NCBI GenBank assembly: GCA_963969595.1
Contig: OZ018418.1
Coordinates: 4,841,001 to 4,905,000, forward strand
Source of the DNA: Neckera pumila
Taxonomy: Eukaryota > Streptophyta > Bryopsida > Hypnales > Neckeraceae
Direction of reading: 5' to 3'
Length of the DNA stretch: 64,000 bases
The position numbers and the translations under genes were made by a program. Each line of letters begins with the position of its first letter. Positions within the stretch are counted from its first letter, which is position 1. Of the stretch, positions 1-11,100 are shown piece after piece. The notes beneath the pieces are model-generated. The model saw nothing but the letters and a program-made list of their open reading frames with translations. It had not been told where the DNA came from and did no database searches.

Positions 1-1340
1 TGGAAAGTCTATGAATAAAACTCCCTTCTTTGCGTCCTGCAAACCATAAACACAAAATACAGTAAAATGAAACTAAATATTCAGAGAAATTTAAAACCTA
101 AAGTCTATGTAAGACGGGATGTAAGAAAACTTAAGGCAAAATTCAAACAACTCAGACATGCTCCCACACAAAAAAGACAAGATGTGAAACATCAGGGATC
201 AAGCATATCTAGGGATCTACTCTTCTCGAGCCCAGACATGTACAAAAGGCTCACTAGTCCACAGTGCACTTTGTCTTGATGGTGGCGACCGCGGCATTCA
301 CATCCTTCGGCACCACATCACCTCTATACATCATGCAGCACGCCATGTAATTAATCCAAAATCCGCTGATGCATATCCGGGGGGGGGGGGGGTAGATAGT
401 GAATTCCAACTTCAACTTCTTTCCATAGTCAATCAAAAGCCTCTTTAGGAACAATAGACGTAAACAAAGGCCGGATCCGTACCTCCTCCCACAACGTTGA
501 AGACCAAAAAGCCTTGTAGCCCGATGCAGGTGTCTGCAAGCTTTCTCACTCACGCTAGCCACAAATCCACAATCTCTTTTTCTATTGCAAAGCAATGAAT
601 ATATGTCAAAAAACATCAAAGCAAATTGCAGCACATCCATACAAAAACGCATACACTACTTACACCACAGAAATGCACTCTCTCCCGTATGCTGAAATCC
701 ATGGAAAGATAACAGAGCCAACCCTAGCATGGTTCAAACAAACGGCTATGAGGCAATAGAGGCACGACTTGCGTGAACGCGTGACTCTAAAGCAAAGCCA
801 ACATAAAGAACATGACACAATCACTGCACAATAGAAGAAAAACTCTAAGCAACAAGCAAAGCACAAGAAAATTGTAACATGGTGAAATAGCGAAGAACTG
901 AACAAGGATGAAACAACGGAGTACTTGTTGTAGACAGAGGCAAGTGACAGTCTCCTGTGGGCTGTGGTTGGGTTCAATCACCGGTCACCACAAATTTCCG
1001 AGCTCCCAAGACCAGGTTCAAAATATTTTTATGGCACCTTTTCATGCTTTGTTCTTAAGTTGCAAATGCAAATTATAAGATTGCAAAATGGTGATAAATT
1101 CAATAACTTGTCAACCCATTACAAACTAAGGATTCTTAGTTTTCTAACTGATTCATATGGTTTATTCTTGATACTTCAAACTATTTTTAGTTTTGCACAT
1201 TTTTGCTTATTGTGGGCGCTTTATTCCCACCCTTGGAATAAAGTGTACACAAGGCTAGGTTCCGGTTTTGTCGTAGTTAAATCTCTATTGAGTGTTAATA
1301 CGTATAATCCAATTATGCCTTCCAAACAATGGATCTTTTG
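1..1340. other. Non-coding stretch, no gene recognised
   Basis: Open frames here are short, have no recognisable motif and no consistent splice structure. The only local oddity is a run of 14 G at 379-392. I see no RNA gene or mobile-element end. Confidence 0.5.
379..392. repeat. Homopolymer run, G14
   Basis: Fourteen consecutive G residues in otherwise AT-rich sequence. Such runs are slippage-prone, so the exact length is uncertain in any assembly. Confidence 0.9.
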
Positions 1341-1734
1341 ATGTTGTTCCTAGTGTTAGCTTTGTCCACTTCTAATTGCTATAAAATCCAAAAGATGTTA
1401 GTATTATTCAGATGGTTTTTACTATGACTGATTAACAATCAAACTTTGAATTGGTATTAGCTTAGAAGCAAATAAACGGAATGGTTTAATAAGTAGGGTT
1501 TGACTTACCCTTTCCAAATGGTGAAGAAAGCTGAAGTTAATCCAAATTCCTAACGGATAATTAGGGCTGAAGTGATTTTTAATTAATCTCTTTTGGGTAA
1601 TTTTTGATAATTTCTTACCCTTACTAATAGAAGGCAAATTCAACTTGTTTCTAAACTAAATAGTTTTACCTTAGAGATGTTACTTCTATACATGTTGTGG
1701 TAAATGTAATTACTTTTGACTTCTTGATGTAAGG

Positions 1735-2055
1735 TACTTTACTGATGAATTTTGACCGTGTCAATTCATCAAAATTCTTACATAATTCTTTTTTACCTTA
1801 AGGTCCTAACTTTTTACTTCTTAGTTAATTAGTTTTACTGATGGATTTTGACCGTGTTGGTTCATCAAAATTCTTATGTAATTTCTTTTTACTTTCTACT
1901 TCTAATGTGAATTGGTTTTACTATCGATATTTGATTTTTATCTTATAGGTAAAATAAAAGTACTTTTGACTTCCTTGGTAAAAGTTATCTTACAATTGAA
2001 TTGACCGTTATCCAATTCACCAAAATTCTTCCGTAATTTCTTTTTTACTTTGGAA
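1735..2055. repeat. Three copies of a hairpin-forming repeat
   Basis: Copies start near 1739, 1833 and 1985. Each has a 'gat-gaatt-ttgaccg-tg-tcaattcatc' type core followed by 'aaaattctt..gtaatttctttttac'. In the first copy the arms TGATGAATT and AATTCATCA are exact inverted complements around a TTGACCG centre; the second and third are degenerate. They lie in an AT-rich, intron-like or UTR-like stretch. This is another local palindrome family, unlike the ones in the units further right. Confidence 0.6.
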
Positions 2056-2580
2056 ATTTGGAAACTACTTCTACTTTGATCTTTGGTTTTCACTTTTACT
2101 TCAAATTTAAACAACCTAAAAGAAGTTCTATTGGTTCACTTCTCTTTTTCCTTCCTACTTTTACTACTATTTCCTATTCAAAATAAATGTTGGGAATTTC
2201 TAGTACGATAGCTATTTGGAAATTATGTTAAATTCTTAATAATTTGAGTCAATTTTCTATTGTAAATTTTAAACTCCTTAATAAACTGGTTTTGGATAAT
2301 TCTTTCTAATTTGTTTCCTAATTTCTATCTTAATTTCAAATTTCTTTTATCTTTTGGAATTTTTATCCTATTCCTAATTGCAATTGTTTCCTAGAAGCTC
2401 TTCAAATTTTCTATCTAATTTTAAGTTTCAATTCCTATTTCTTGTGGTTCTTTATGTTCTCAATTGCATTCCAACTTCCTAATTCCACAATGTTAATCCT
2501 AATTAACAATCCCACTCTAATTTATTAATTTGCACAATTAAATAACAAAACAATAAAAGAAAGGATTCTTAAAAACTTAC

Positions 2581-2658
2581 TCCAAAAATCACGGATTCGA
2601 TGATTCCATCCTTGTTTACCGTCATTGTGATCTTGTTGTAGTTGAAGGTAGCGTCCAT
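2581..2658 (-). CDS. Possible small first exon (26 codons) ending at a splice donor
   Basis: On the minus strand an ATG at 2658 opens 26 codons, starting MDATFNYNK, that end exactly at a good donor (GGA then GTAAGT at 2580-2575), phase 0. A minus-strand TATA box lies about 1.9 kb upstream at 4561-4569. I cannot identify the downstream exon or a protein family. It may be the start of a gene lying to the left, part of a retroelement leader, or chance. Confidence 0.25.
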
Positions 2659-3599
2659 GTCGTCTTTCCTTTTTTTTTCTTCAATATAAAAAAAAAACAA
2701 TTCTTTTTGTATTTTCTTTTCTTTTCTTTTTTCTTTATAATTTTCCTTCTTTTGGAGATATTTTTGAGAACAGATCTAATCCTATCAAATCTAATCTAAT
2801 GAAACTTTTACTAATGACGTAAAAGTTAATCAACTAAGAAGTAAACTTTGTCGAGTTTTTCCTACCAATACTAATTTGGGAACAATTCCCAAAGTCAAAC
2901 TATTCTTTGTTTCATTTTTTCTCCTTCTTTTTCTTCTAATCTAATTAAAAACATGGCTGATAAAGTCAACTATGCTTGGTTAGAAGCCTAATATTGACTT
3001 TTTTGGGATCTCTAAATCCTTACTTCTATAACTATCTAAATTCTAAACTTTGTGAAGTATTCTGTTGCAACAACTTGAGAGACAAGTGCTTTTAGTTCCC
3101 AAATGTTTGAAAGTGAGATCCAGAATAGGATGATTGCAACTCAGAAGGTTTGTTTGTTTTGTTTTTTCAAGAGAATTTGATCTGTCTGGAGAGTTGCAAC
3201 TCCAACCGGGTGAAGAGACCAAATAACCTGGTTGACTTTGAGGACCTGGATGTAAGACAAGCTCCCTCCCTTTGATGCTTGATCTGGCCACTTGTGACTT
3301 GAGATGCTCTGGTGCTCTGAGGTGGGCTGATGGCTTCAAGAAGAACTGGAGATAATTCTGGTTTTGGAAATAAAAAAACGAACTAGCTTCAACTGGAATT
3401 GGAGATAATCTGGTTTGAAAAGAAAGTAATTGGCTAATTTTCTTGGCAAAACTGAACTCCACACTCTGAGATTTGAAGGAAACTAGGACTGGGAAGACAA
3501 TTCTAAATCCTCATTCTCCCTTTTTCTCTAAAAATTAGACTAACCTCTGTTGATAATTTTTTCTAGTTCAAGGAAAAAAGGGGTTGGACACCCAGCATG

Positions 3600-4060
3600 T
3601 ATGGATGTCCAAGGTGGATCGGCCCACAGTCTACAACTGACTGCCTTGGGGACCAATCTAATGTTTAATGAACGTGTACTGGCTGCCTTGATTGGCCCCG
3701 TTAACTGTGCACAGACTCCCGACCAACTGGACTGCCGGTTGCTTGGCCTGCTGGGCCTGCTTGGCGGCTTGGTGGTCTTGGCCGGTATTGGCTTGGTTTT
3801 CTTTCTGGTTCTGGTTTTGGTTTTGGTTTTTTGGATTTCCCTAAAAAATCCACCCTGGCTGTTGCTTGCCAATCTGGGTCTCCTTTTAGAGACCCCTCCA
3901 CACAAAACCAAGACGGAATATCAGTATCACAAACGAAGCTTCGCCGTATTGGGGGTTAGCCCAAAAATACGGGAATGAAAGTTTGTTTAAAAATCAAAGC
4001 TTTGCCGTCCGGGGGATTAGCCCCAAAATTCTAGCAAGATTTTGCAAGAGTTTAGTTCTA
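3600..4060. other. GC-richer, low-complexity stretch with a 60-bp direct repeat
   Basis: Positions 3735-3830 are built from ctggg, cttgg and ggttttggtttt units. At about 3935 and 3996 the block 'aagctt-gccgt...gggg-ttagccc' occurs twice. The open frames are driven by this low complexity (strings of L, G and V), so I do not read them as genes. The composition suits a UTR or LTR of a retroelement on the minus strand, but I found no matching second end. Confidence 0.35.
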
Positions 4061-4560
4061 CATGGAACAACAAGAGTCTTGGATCCAACTCCAAGTTTCT
4101 CCAAATAAAAAAACAGACTTGGACCACTTATTCCACGTCAAGGCTTTAGGGAGATTTTCACAAACCAAAGGTAGGAAATCCCACACAAAAAGCTCAATGG
4201 AATGATTGTTAGTAAATGCAAGGATTTGAATACAATAAGGCAAACTCCAAAGGATTCACACTACTGACATAGCCGAGATTCGGTGTGAATGTCTTTTGGG
4301 ATTAGTACACAAAGACTTGAAATTGATCAAAGCTTTAAAAATGCTCAAAAAACAATAAAGTAAGCAAGCTTCTCAAAGGGACCCCAACGTCCTTTGAAGT
4401 AAGCAACAAAGACACATAATAGCTTGAAAACACAAAGAGATCTTGAATTGAATTGAAACAAAAGAGTTTTTTGGCAAAATACCAAAATTTTTGACAAAGT
4501 GGCCGCGTATGGCTCAAATAACAAAATGCAAAAGAGGTGTGAAGTGAGGGGAGGGGGAGG

Positions 4561-4569
4561 CCTTATATA
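4561..4569 (-). promoter_or_regulatory. TATA box on the minus strand (TATATAAGG)
   Basis: The minus strand reads TATATAAGG followed by C-rich CCTCCCCCTCCCC, a strong plant core-promoter layout. Transcription would run toward lower coordinates, where the possible exon at 2581-2658 lies. The promoter could be that of an old retroelement LTR. Confidence 0.4.
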
Positions 4570-5274
4570 CTTGCTCAAGGCCTCACCTTCCCCCTCAATT
4601 TCCTAATTCTACTTTCTAGGTAATTTCAAATTTACTAATTAAAATTCTACACTACTACTGTGATCACTATAACTTTTAAAGAAATGCTCCAAACTCTAAA
4701 CCAATTGCACCATTGTCTTCAGAAGATCCAAATTAGTCCAAGGGACTCCTACCCCCTATTTCCAGACCGTTTTGTATGTAAAAACCAACGTTCAGCATAT
4801 CGTTTAAAAGGGTAAAAAACCCAATTGTTGGAGATAATTTTATCTTCAAGTTTTGACTGGCCATGGTTGTCCAAGAGATCCAAGGTAGTAAGAAAAGAGT
4901 GCAAGTTGACTCTAGTCAGAATTTGGGAGCTCCTGGTGTGCCTGTCAACGTAACGAATCTTTTAAAATCCGTTAAAATTCTGTTAGCGCCGCCGGTTCTA
5001 GTACTTGTCGGGGTTGGAATGTGATGGGATTTGATCAGGCGCTATATTAGCACTAAAAATTCTATCCTAATTTTTAGTGGGATTTTACCGCCACTTTGAG
5101 ATTTTATAGGAATTTTCCAATGCGTAGAAATACGATTGACTTCCCAAGGAGTCATTTCCGCAATTCGGAAAATTACAAAACTTTTTGGGCAACTTCTAGG
5201 AAGTTTCCAAATGCCATGTGCAAACTTACAACTTCTTTTGCACTAATCTAAGGCGTGTGTGATTTACAACCTTC

Positions 5275-5355
5275 TAATTTAATTCCCACTCGGGGGAGAA
5301 ATCATTCTCAATATAAGTTAATTCCCTCCTGAGGGGGGAATCATTCTTGATCCAG
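5275..5355. repeat. Short imperfect direct repeat
   Basis: Two adjacent copies of about 38 bp share 'taattccc..c-gagggg-aatcattct'. They lie in non-coding sequence. Confidence 0.45.
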
Positions 5356-5829
5356 GGGATCTAGCCCTCTAGTTTCCTCTTTACGCTCCTGGCAGGTTTC
5401 TTGGTCAAAACCTCTATTCTTGGCCCGCGGATCGCTTGTAATCTCGGTTTATGGTTTTACCTGCACTGGTACATGACTTCTTTTCTATCTTCTATTTTCT
5501 ATCCTAAGTATTTTACATTCCCTTCAAAAGTCTATTTTTGGGTGGTTTTATGGGTTGGCGATCAGGCTTAACTCCACCTGAACCGTCAAATGTTCTTTGA
5601 ATTGCTTAAATAGACTTAATATTAGCTTATAGTAGTAATTAGAGTGGTTCCGGGTTTTTTGGTCAAATCATATTTCATTTGTAGGGATTTCCTCCAAATA
5701 TCACGTGTACAAACTTATACTATTATTTTAATCCTAATTAACCCTAAATATGAGCAAAAAGCAAAAAAAAGAAAATTTTGAGGTTCAAGTGCTAACTTGG
5801 GGGCTCACACTTGGCACGTCCCTCTTGTC

Positions 5830-7800
5830 GTATTGAACTTTTGTACATAATTCCATATGCCTAAGCTCAGAATTTGCAGCTGTTATCCACTCCAAATTTT
5901 TGCCGGCTTCTCTCAGTAGAAGCACCGTCGATTCATCAGAACAAAAATAGGGAAGTTTCTCCTTCTGCCTCTCCACCTCCCTCTCAACCTGTGCAAGGTA
6001 TTGACGTAGGTCAGCCTTACATTTGGGAAGGTAGACATCGTAAATCCCACCGCGATCTATTCAACAACAATAGAAAACAAGCATCAACAAGGTTAGCCTC
6101 GCAAAAAGGAACCACAAACCAAGGCATGCGGCGACAAAAATTGTCATTTCTTGCCTCAGCTGCAGCAAACAATAAAATCAGGATCTAAACCCTTGCACTA
6201 AGCCGACATATCAAGGTTTGAAACGAATGAGCTGGACCGCCAAAGACAGAGGTGGGACTGACCGCACACATTCCTGTACATCGTGTATAAAATTGTATGC
6301 AAAGTACAAATGGAAGTGGGGTTTGCTCCTCAAAAACCTAAAACTAAATTCACAAACTCAATTAAAGCATACAAATGTGACTGAAAATAATGTTTTCAAC
6401 ATGTAAACCCTAAGCACAAGTTATTTTCTTCAAGAAGAAAAAGAGTAAAGCAATGCAGGAGACTATGGACTAGGACAATACAAAAATCAAAGGTAAGGGG
6501 AGATGGAAACTAGTCAAGGCGCAACATAATCCATCGTAGACTATGCAAATCATCACGAGCAAGACAAAATTCTTATGCACAGCACATACTGAAAACAATG
6601 GGTTTACTAGGAGGGACAGCCTTGACGCGCTTCATCTTCTCCCTTTCTAATCTGTTGAAATCTCACGACAATGCTTTGCACCCTCCTTGCCCTCATCGTT
6701 GGAGTAAACTTTTAATTAAAATTGCCAGCACAAGATCCACAATTTGCCGATCACTAAAGTTGCTCAAACGCTACGGAATCAAACGCATTTAAACAAATGG
6801 AATTGTGGTTTTCACGGAAATCCACCCTCAATCAAACATTGAATGAGAATAATTCTATTAAGATCGAGCTCCATAACACGTAGCATTGTCTACCTAAACA
6901 AGCAGTAACAACTCATTACAAGCCATTACAAGAATAAGAATAGCAAGCTTGAGCTGCCACGTGCCAGAGACAGATGTGAACAAGATGAGGGTAGAGTTGA
7001 TTTCCAAAGGCTACTAAATGAATTCTACAAAAGCCTCGTGCAATTTCCAAACGTAGATAGATAGTCAGTGCAAGCTAATCGAACAGTGAATGTACCGCTT
7101 GTGTACTCTGTGCTTGAATAGAAATGCATATTGTACTACTACCAGTACAAAAAGGTCCGATCTTAGCATACACTGAAACGTACAAGTACAATTCGGTAAA
7201 TCAAAGATGATTTGTTCTATGAGGATTCATTTGTACCAATGAAAGTATTAAATGTACACTATGTAAGCACAAACATTACAAACACTATAGTTTTTGAACT
7301 CAATGTAGTCCTAGAATTCTGAACCCTGAACCTTGGTTACGATGGTTACAGTATGTACTTGTGGAAGCATAGGATGGTAGTGCAACAATCTACAAACATT
7401 CCTTTCACTCACCGCTATTGGTACAAATGCAGATGTCCTATTACAAACACTACAGACACTACAATTTCATAATTGAATATATTCCAACAATTCTGAATTC
7501 TCAACCTTGGTTAGTGCAGCATTCTAGGGACATTCCTTTTTCACCACTATGGTACAAATGCAGTAATTAGAGTACAATTAGTACCCTATGTACAAAACTA
7601 GTACATGAACTAATACAGAAATTGATGATGAACAAGGAGATGAGGGAATTGTGTATACAAACCTTTACATAATTTGATAAATTGAATCACATGAGACTGT
7701 AGAGCCTTTAGTCGCCATTGCTTGCTCAAATAGTGCCTCGCTGCTCCTGACGACAGTAGTACTAGACATTTGTCTAGTATTACAAAGTCCTAGGTAGTAC
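5830..7800. other. Non-coding stretch
   Basis: I saw no supportable gene. A loose duplication lies at about 7270-7440 and 7440-7560; both parts carry 'attacaaacacta', 'aattctgaa' and 'caaccttggtta'. Confidence 0.4.
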
Positions 7801-7884
7801 GCAATGTTGCCTTGCTGGACGAAGGTGAGCATGAAACAAGAAGGCAAACACGTCTAAATCTCTTGAGCACCAAAACCAAATCAA

Positions 7885-8035
7885 ATGAACTATCAAACTT
7901 GAAAGCAACAACAAAGGTATTGGAACTATCAAAGCTCAAAAGCAGCGACAAAGGTATTGGAACTATCGAAACTCAACAGCAGCAACAAAGTGTTGGAACT
8001 ATCGAAACTCAAAAGCAACGACAAAGGTTTTGGAT
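7885..8035. repeat. 36-bp minisatellite, about 4 copies
   Basis: The phrase GAACTATC recurs at 7887, 7923, 7960 and 7996, giving spacings of 36, 37 and 36 bp. The rest of each unit is 'aaactcaaaagcaacgacaaagg'-like. One plus-strand frame stays open across it (12 residues per unit, GTIETQ-type), but nothing else supports coding. Confidence 0.8.
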
Positions 8036-10373
8036 GCCCTCAATTTCACAGGGCTGACAAGCCATTTTATTTCAGGATCCCTATTGACTAGCCGTATATT
8101 TCCGTTTTCTATATTAAACATTCTAGGGAATATGATTAGTCCACATATCACAATTTAAAAGTCAGTCTTAATTGAATACCGTTATTGCGGCTTCCAAGAT
8201 AACTCGGTTCAATATGATGAGTCACCACACTGTACGGATAGAGTACATATTTATACATGGAATTCTATACTGTACACAAAGTACCAAACTAGAATGGAAA
8301 GAACGCATTAGAAACACCAGATGATTCTGTATCAATAACCAAGCACCATTTTCTTGAATACAACTCACAATGAAAAAAAAAAATTACGCATGTTTTGTAG
8401 TTTAAAGAAAAAAACTTCAAATGTCATGGTATTTGAATGCGAAGAGCATGAAAAAAAATTGTACAAGTTGTAAATAATCCAAGCATAAAGAATTTGTAAG
8501 CGCACTAAAATCAGAGCCTCAATTTCTTGAATGTAACTCACAATGAAGAAAAAATCAATTATCCATGTCTCGTAGCTTAGAAACCAAAATTGCAAATGTC
8601 ATGAAATTTGAATGCAAAGAGTATTAAAAAGAAAATGTACAAGTTGTAAACAATCCAAGCATAAAGAATTGTCAAGCACAATAAAACTAGAGCCCCATTT
8701 CTTGAATATAACTCACAATGAAGAAAAACAATTACCCATGTCCTGTTGTTTAAAGATCCAAAAACTCAAATGTCATGCAATTTGACTGCAAAGAGCATGA
8801 AAAAAAATGGACAAGTTGTATATAATCCAAGCTTAAAGAATTTGCAAGCACACTAAAATTAGAGCCCCATTTTCATGAACATAATTCACAATGAAGAAAA
8901 TCAATGACTTGTGTCCTATAGCTTAAAGAACCAAAATTGCAAATGGCATAAAATTTGAATGCAAACAGCATGAAAAAAAATGTACAAGTTGTCAACAATC
9001 CAAGCATAAAGAACTTGTGAGCGCACAAAACTTTGACGCCCATTTTTTTGGAAATAACTCACAATGAAAAAACAAACAATTACCCATGTCCAATAGCTTA
9101 AAGAACCAAAATTGCAAATGTCATGATATTTAAATGCAAAGAATACTAAATAAAACATGTACAAGTTGCAAACAATCCTAGCATAAAGAACTGGCAGGCA
9201 CACTAAAATTAGAGCCCCATTTTCTTGAATATAACTAACAAAAAAATAAAAAAACTATACCACTGTCCTGTAGTTTAAAGAACCAAAAACTCAAATGTCA
9301 TGATCATTGAACGCAAAGAGTATGAAAAAATAAGTTTACAAGTTGTCAACAATCCAAGCATAAACAATTTGCAAGCGCACTAAATTCAAAATCTTTTCTT
9401 CATTGTGAGTTGAATATAACTCACAATGAAGAAAAAATCAATTATCCATGTCTTGTAGTTTAAAGAACCAAAATCGCAAATGTCATGAAATTTGAATGCA
9501 AAGAGCATGAAAAAATAAGTATACAAGTTGTCAACAATCCAAGCAAAAAGAATTGGCAAGCGCACTAAAATTAGAGTCCCATTTTCTTGAAAATAGCTCA
9601 CAATGAAAAAAAACACAATTACCCATGTTCTGTAGTTGAAAGAACCAAAAATTCAAATGTCATGGAATTTGAATGCATAGAGCATGAAAAATAAATGTAC
9701 AAGTTGCAAATAATCCAAGCATAAAGAATTTGCAAGCACACTAAAATTAAAGCCCTATTTTCATGAACATAATTCACTATGAAGAAAAAATCAATTACCC
9801 ACGCCCTGTGGTTTAAGGACCTAAAATTACATATGTCATGAAATTAAAATGCAAAGAGTATCAAGAAAAAAATGTACAAGTTGTAAACAATCCAAGCATA
9901 AACTATATGCAAGCGCACTAAAATTTGAGCCCCATTTTCCTGAATATAACTCACAATGAAGAAGGAATCAATGACCCATTTCCTATAGTTTAAAGAACCA
10001 ATAATTCAAATGTCATGATATTTGAATGCAATGAGTATTATGAAAAAAATGTACAAGTTGTAAGCAGTCCAAGCATAAAGAATCAGCAAGTACACTAAAA
10101 TTAGATCTTCAATTTCTTGAAAGTAACTTACAATGAAAAAAAAAAAGTTACCCATGTCCTCTGGTTTAAAGAACCAAAATTGCAAATGTCATGAAATTTG
10201 AATGCAAAGAGTATGAAAAAATAAGTGTACAAGTTCTAAATAATCCAAGCATAAACAATTTGCAAGCGCATTAAAGTTAGAGCTCCATTTGCATGAATAT
10301 AACTCACAATGAATAAAAAATCATTGACCCATGTCCTGGAGTTTAAAGAACCAAAATCGCAAATGTCATGATA

Positions 10374-11100
10374 AGGGTCGTTGCATGAATGACCTTCGGT
10401 TTTTGTTCCACTTTGGCCGTTTTCAGTCATTTTTTCGGGAGTAATATAAAAATAGATTTTTTTTTTTTTTAAATATAAAAAATATGAAAAATGTATGCAC
10501 CTATAAGAAGATACCTATGAAGGAAAAGAAAAGAAAAAATTCTTTGAAAAAGGGAACTAGAAAAGTGCAGAATCACAAGAAAATACATACTTTAACATTT
10601 TTATTTGTAAAAAATAGGAAAAATAATTTTAAAAAAATTGGAAAATGCCATTTGAGAAGACTTCATGGTAAAGAGATTTCACCAAAAAAATGATCCCAAA
10701 ACCATCTTCAATGTTCAGAATTGCATGCGCAAGGGACCCCTTTTTGCATGGACGTAGAGGATATAAAATAAAATATTTTTTTAATTCTCTACATAAAAAT
10801 ATAAGTTCCTACTATGGGAATAGACCATAAATATTTCAGCTCCAAATCATTCAATTTGGAGACTTCTTACATTGTAAAAATCCTAAAACTCAAAATATGA
10901 CAAATTAGTTTAATTAATTTTAAATATAAAATGATTTTTGAAAATCTTTGAAAAATATGAGATATTCTAAAACTCATAAAAGGACTCTCCACTAAAAATT
11001 TCAAGTTCATTTGAGTCATACTTATAAAGTTATTGCAAAATGAAGCTTCGGCACTACGTTTGTGACAATGTTTCAAAACCGGTCTTTCATGCAATCACCC
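10374..11100. mobile_element. 727-bp inverted-repeat element in the satellite (MITE-like)
   Basis: The satellite is interrupted inside its 'catgatatttgaatgc' phrase. The left end reads GGGTCGTTGCATGAATGACC and the inverted right end reads GGGTGATTGCATGAAAGACC, about 17 of 20 matching. ATA is found on both sides (10371-10373 and 11101-11103), consistent with a 3-bp target duplication. The interior is AT-rich with a T15 run near 10460 and no coding signal. A 3-bp duplication suits PIF/Harbinger- or CACTA-type elements, but the ends match neither consensus clearly. Confidence 0.65.

Noticed and set aside
3550..3978. A 142-codon plus-strand frame with hydrophobic LVLVLV stretch as a membrane protein
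   Set aside because: The stretch comes from ggttttggtttt low complexity; no start context or other evidence.
3730..5814. A solo LTR bounded by TG (minus, 5809) and CA with CCAAG on both sides
   Set aside because: CCAAG is common here, the inner end lies in low-complexity sequence, and the ends are not inverted repeats. The match may be chance.
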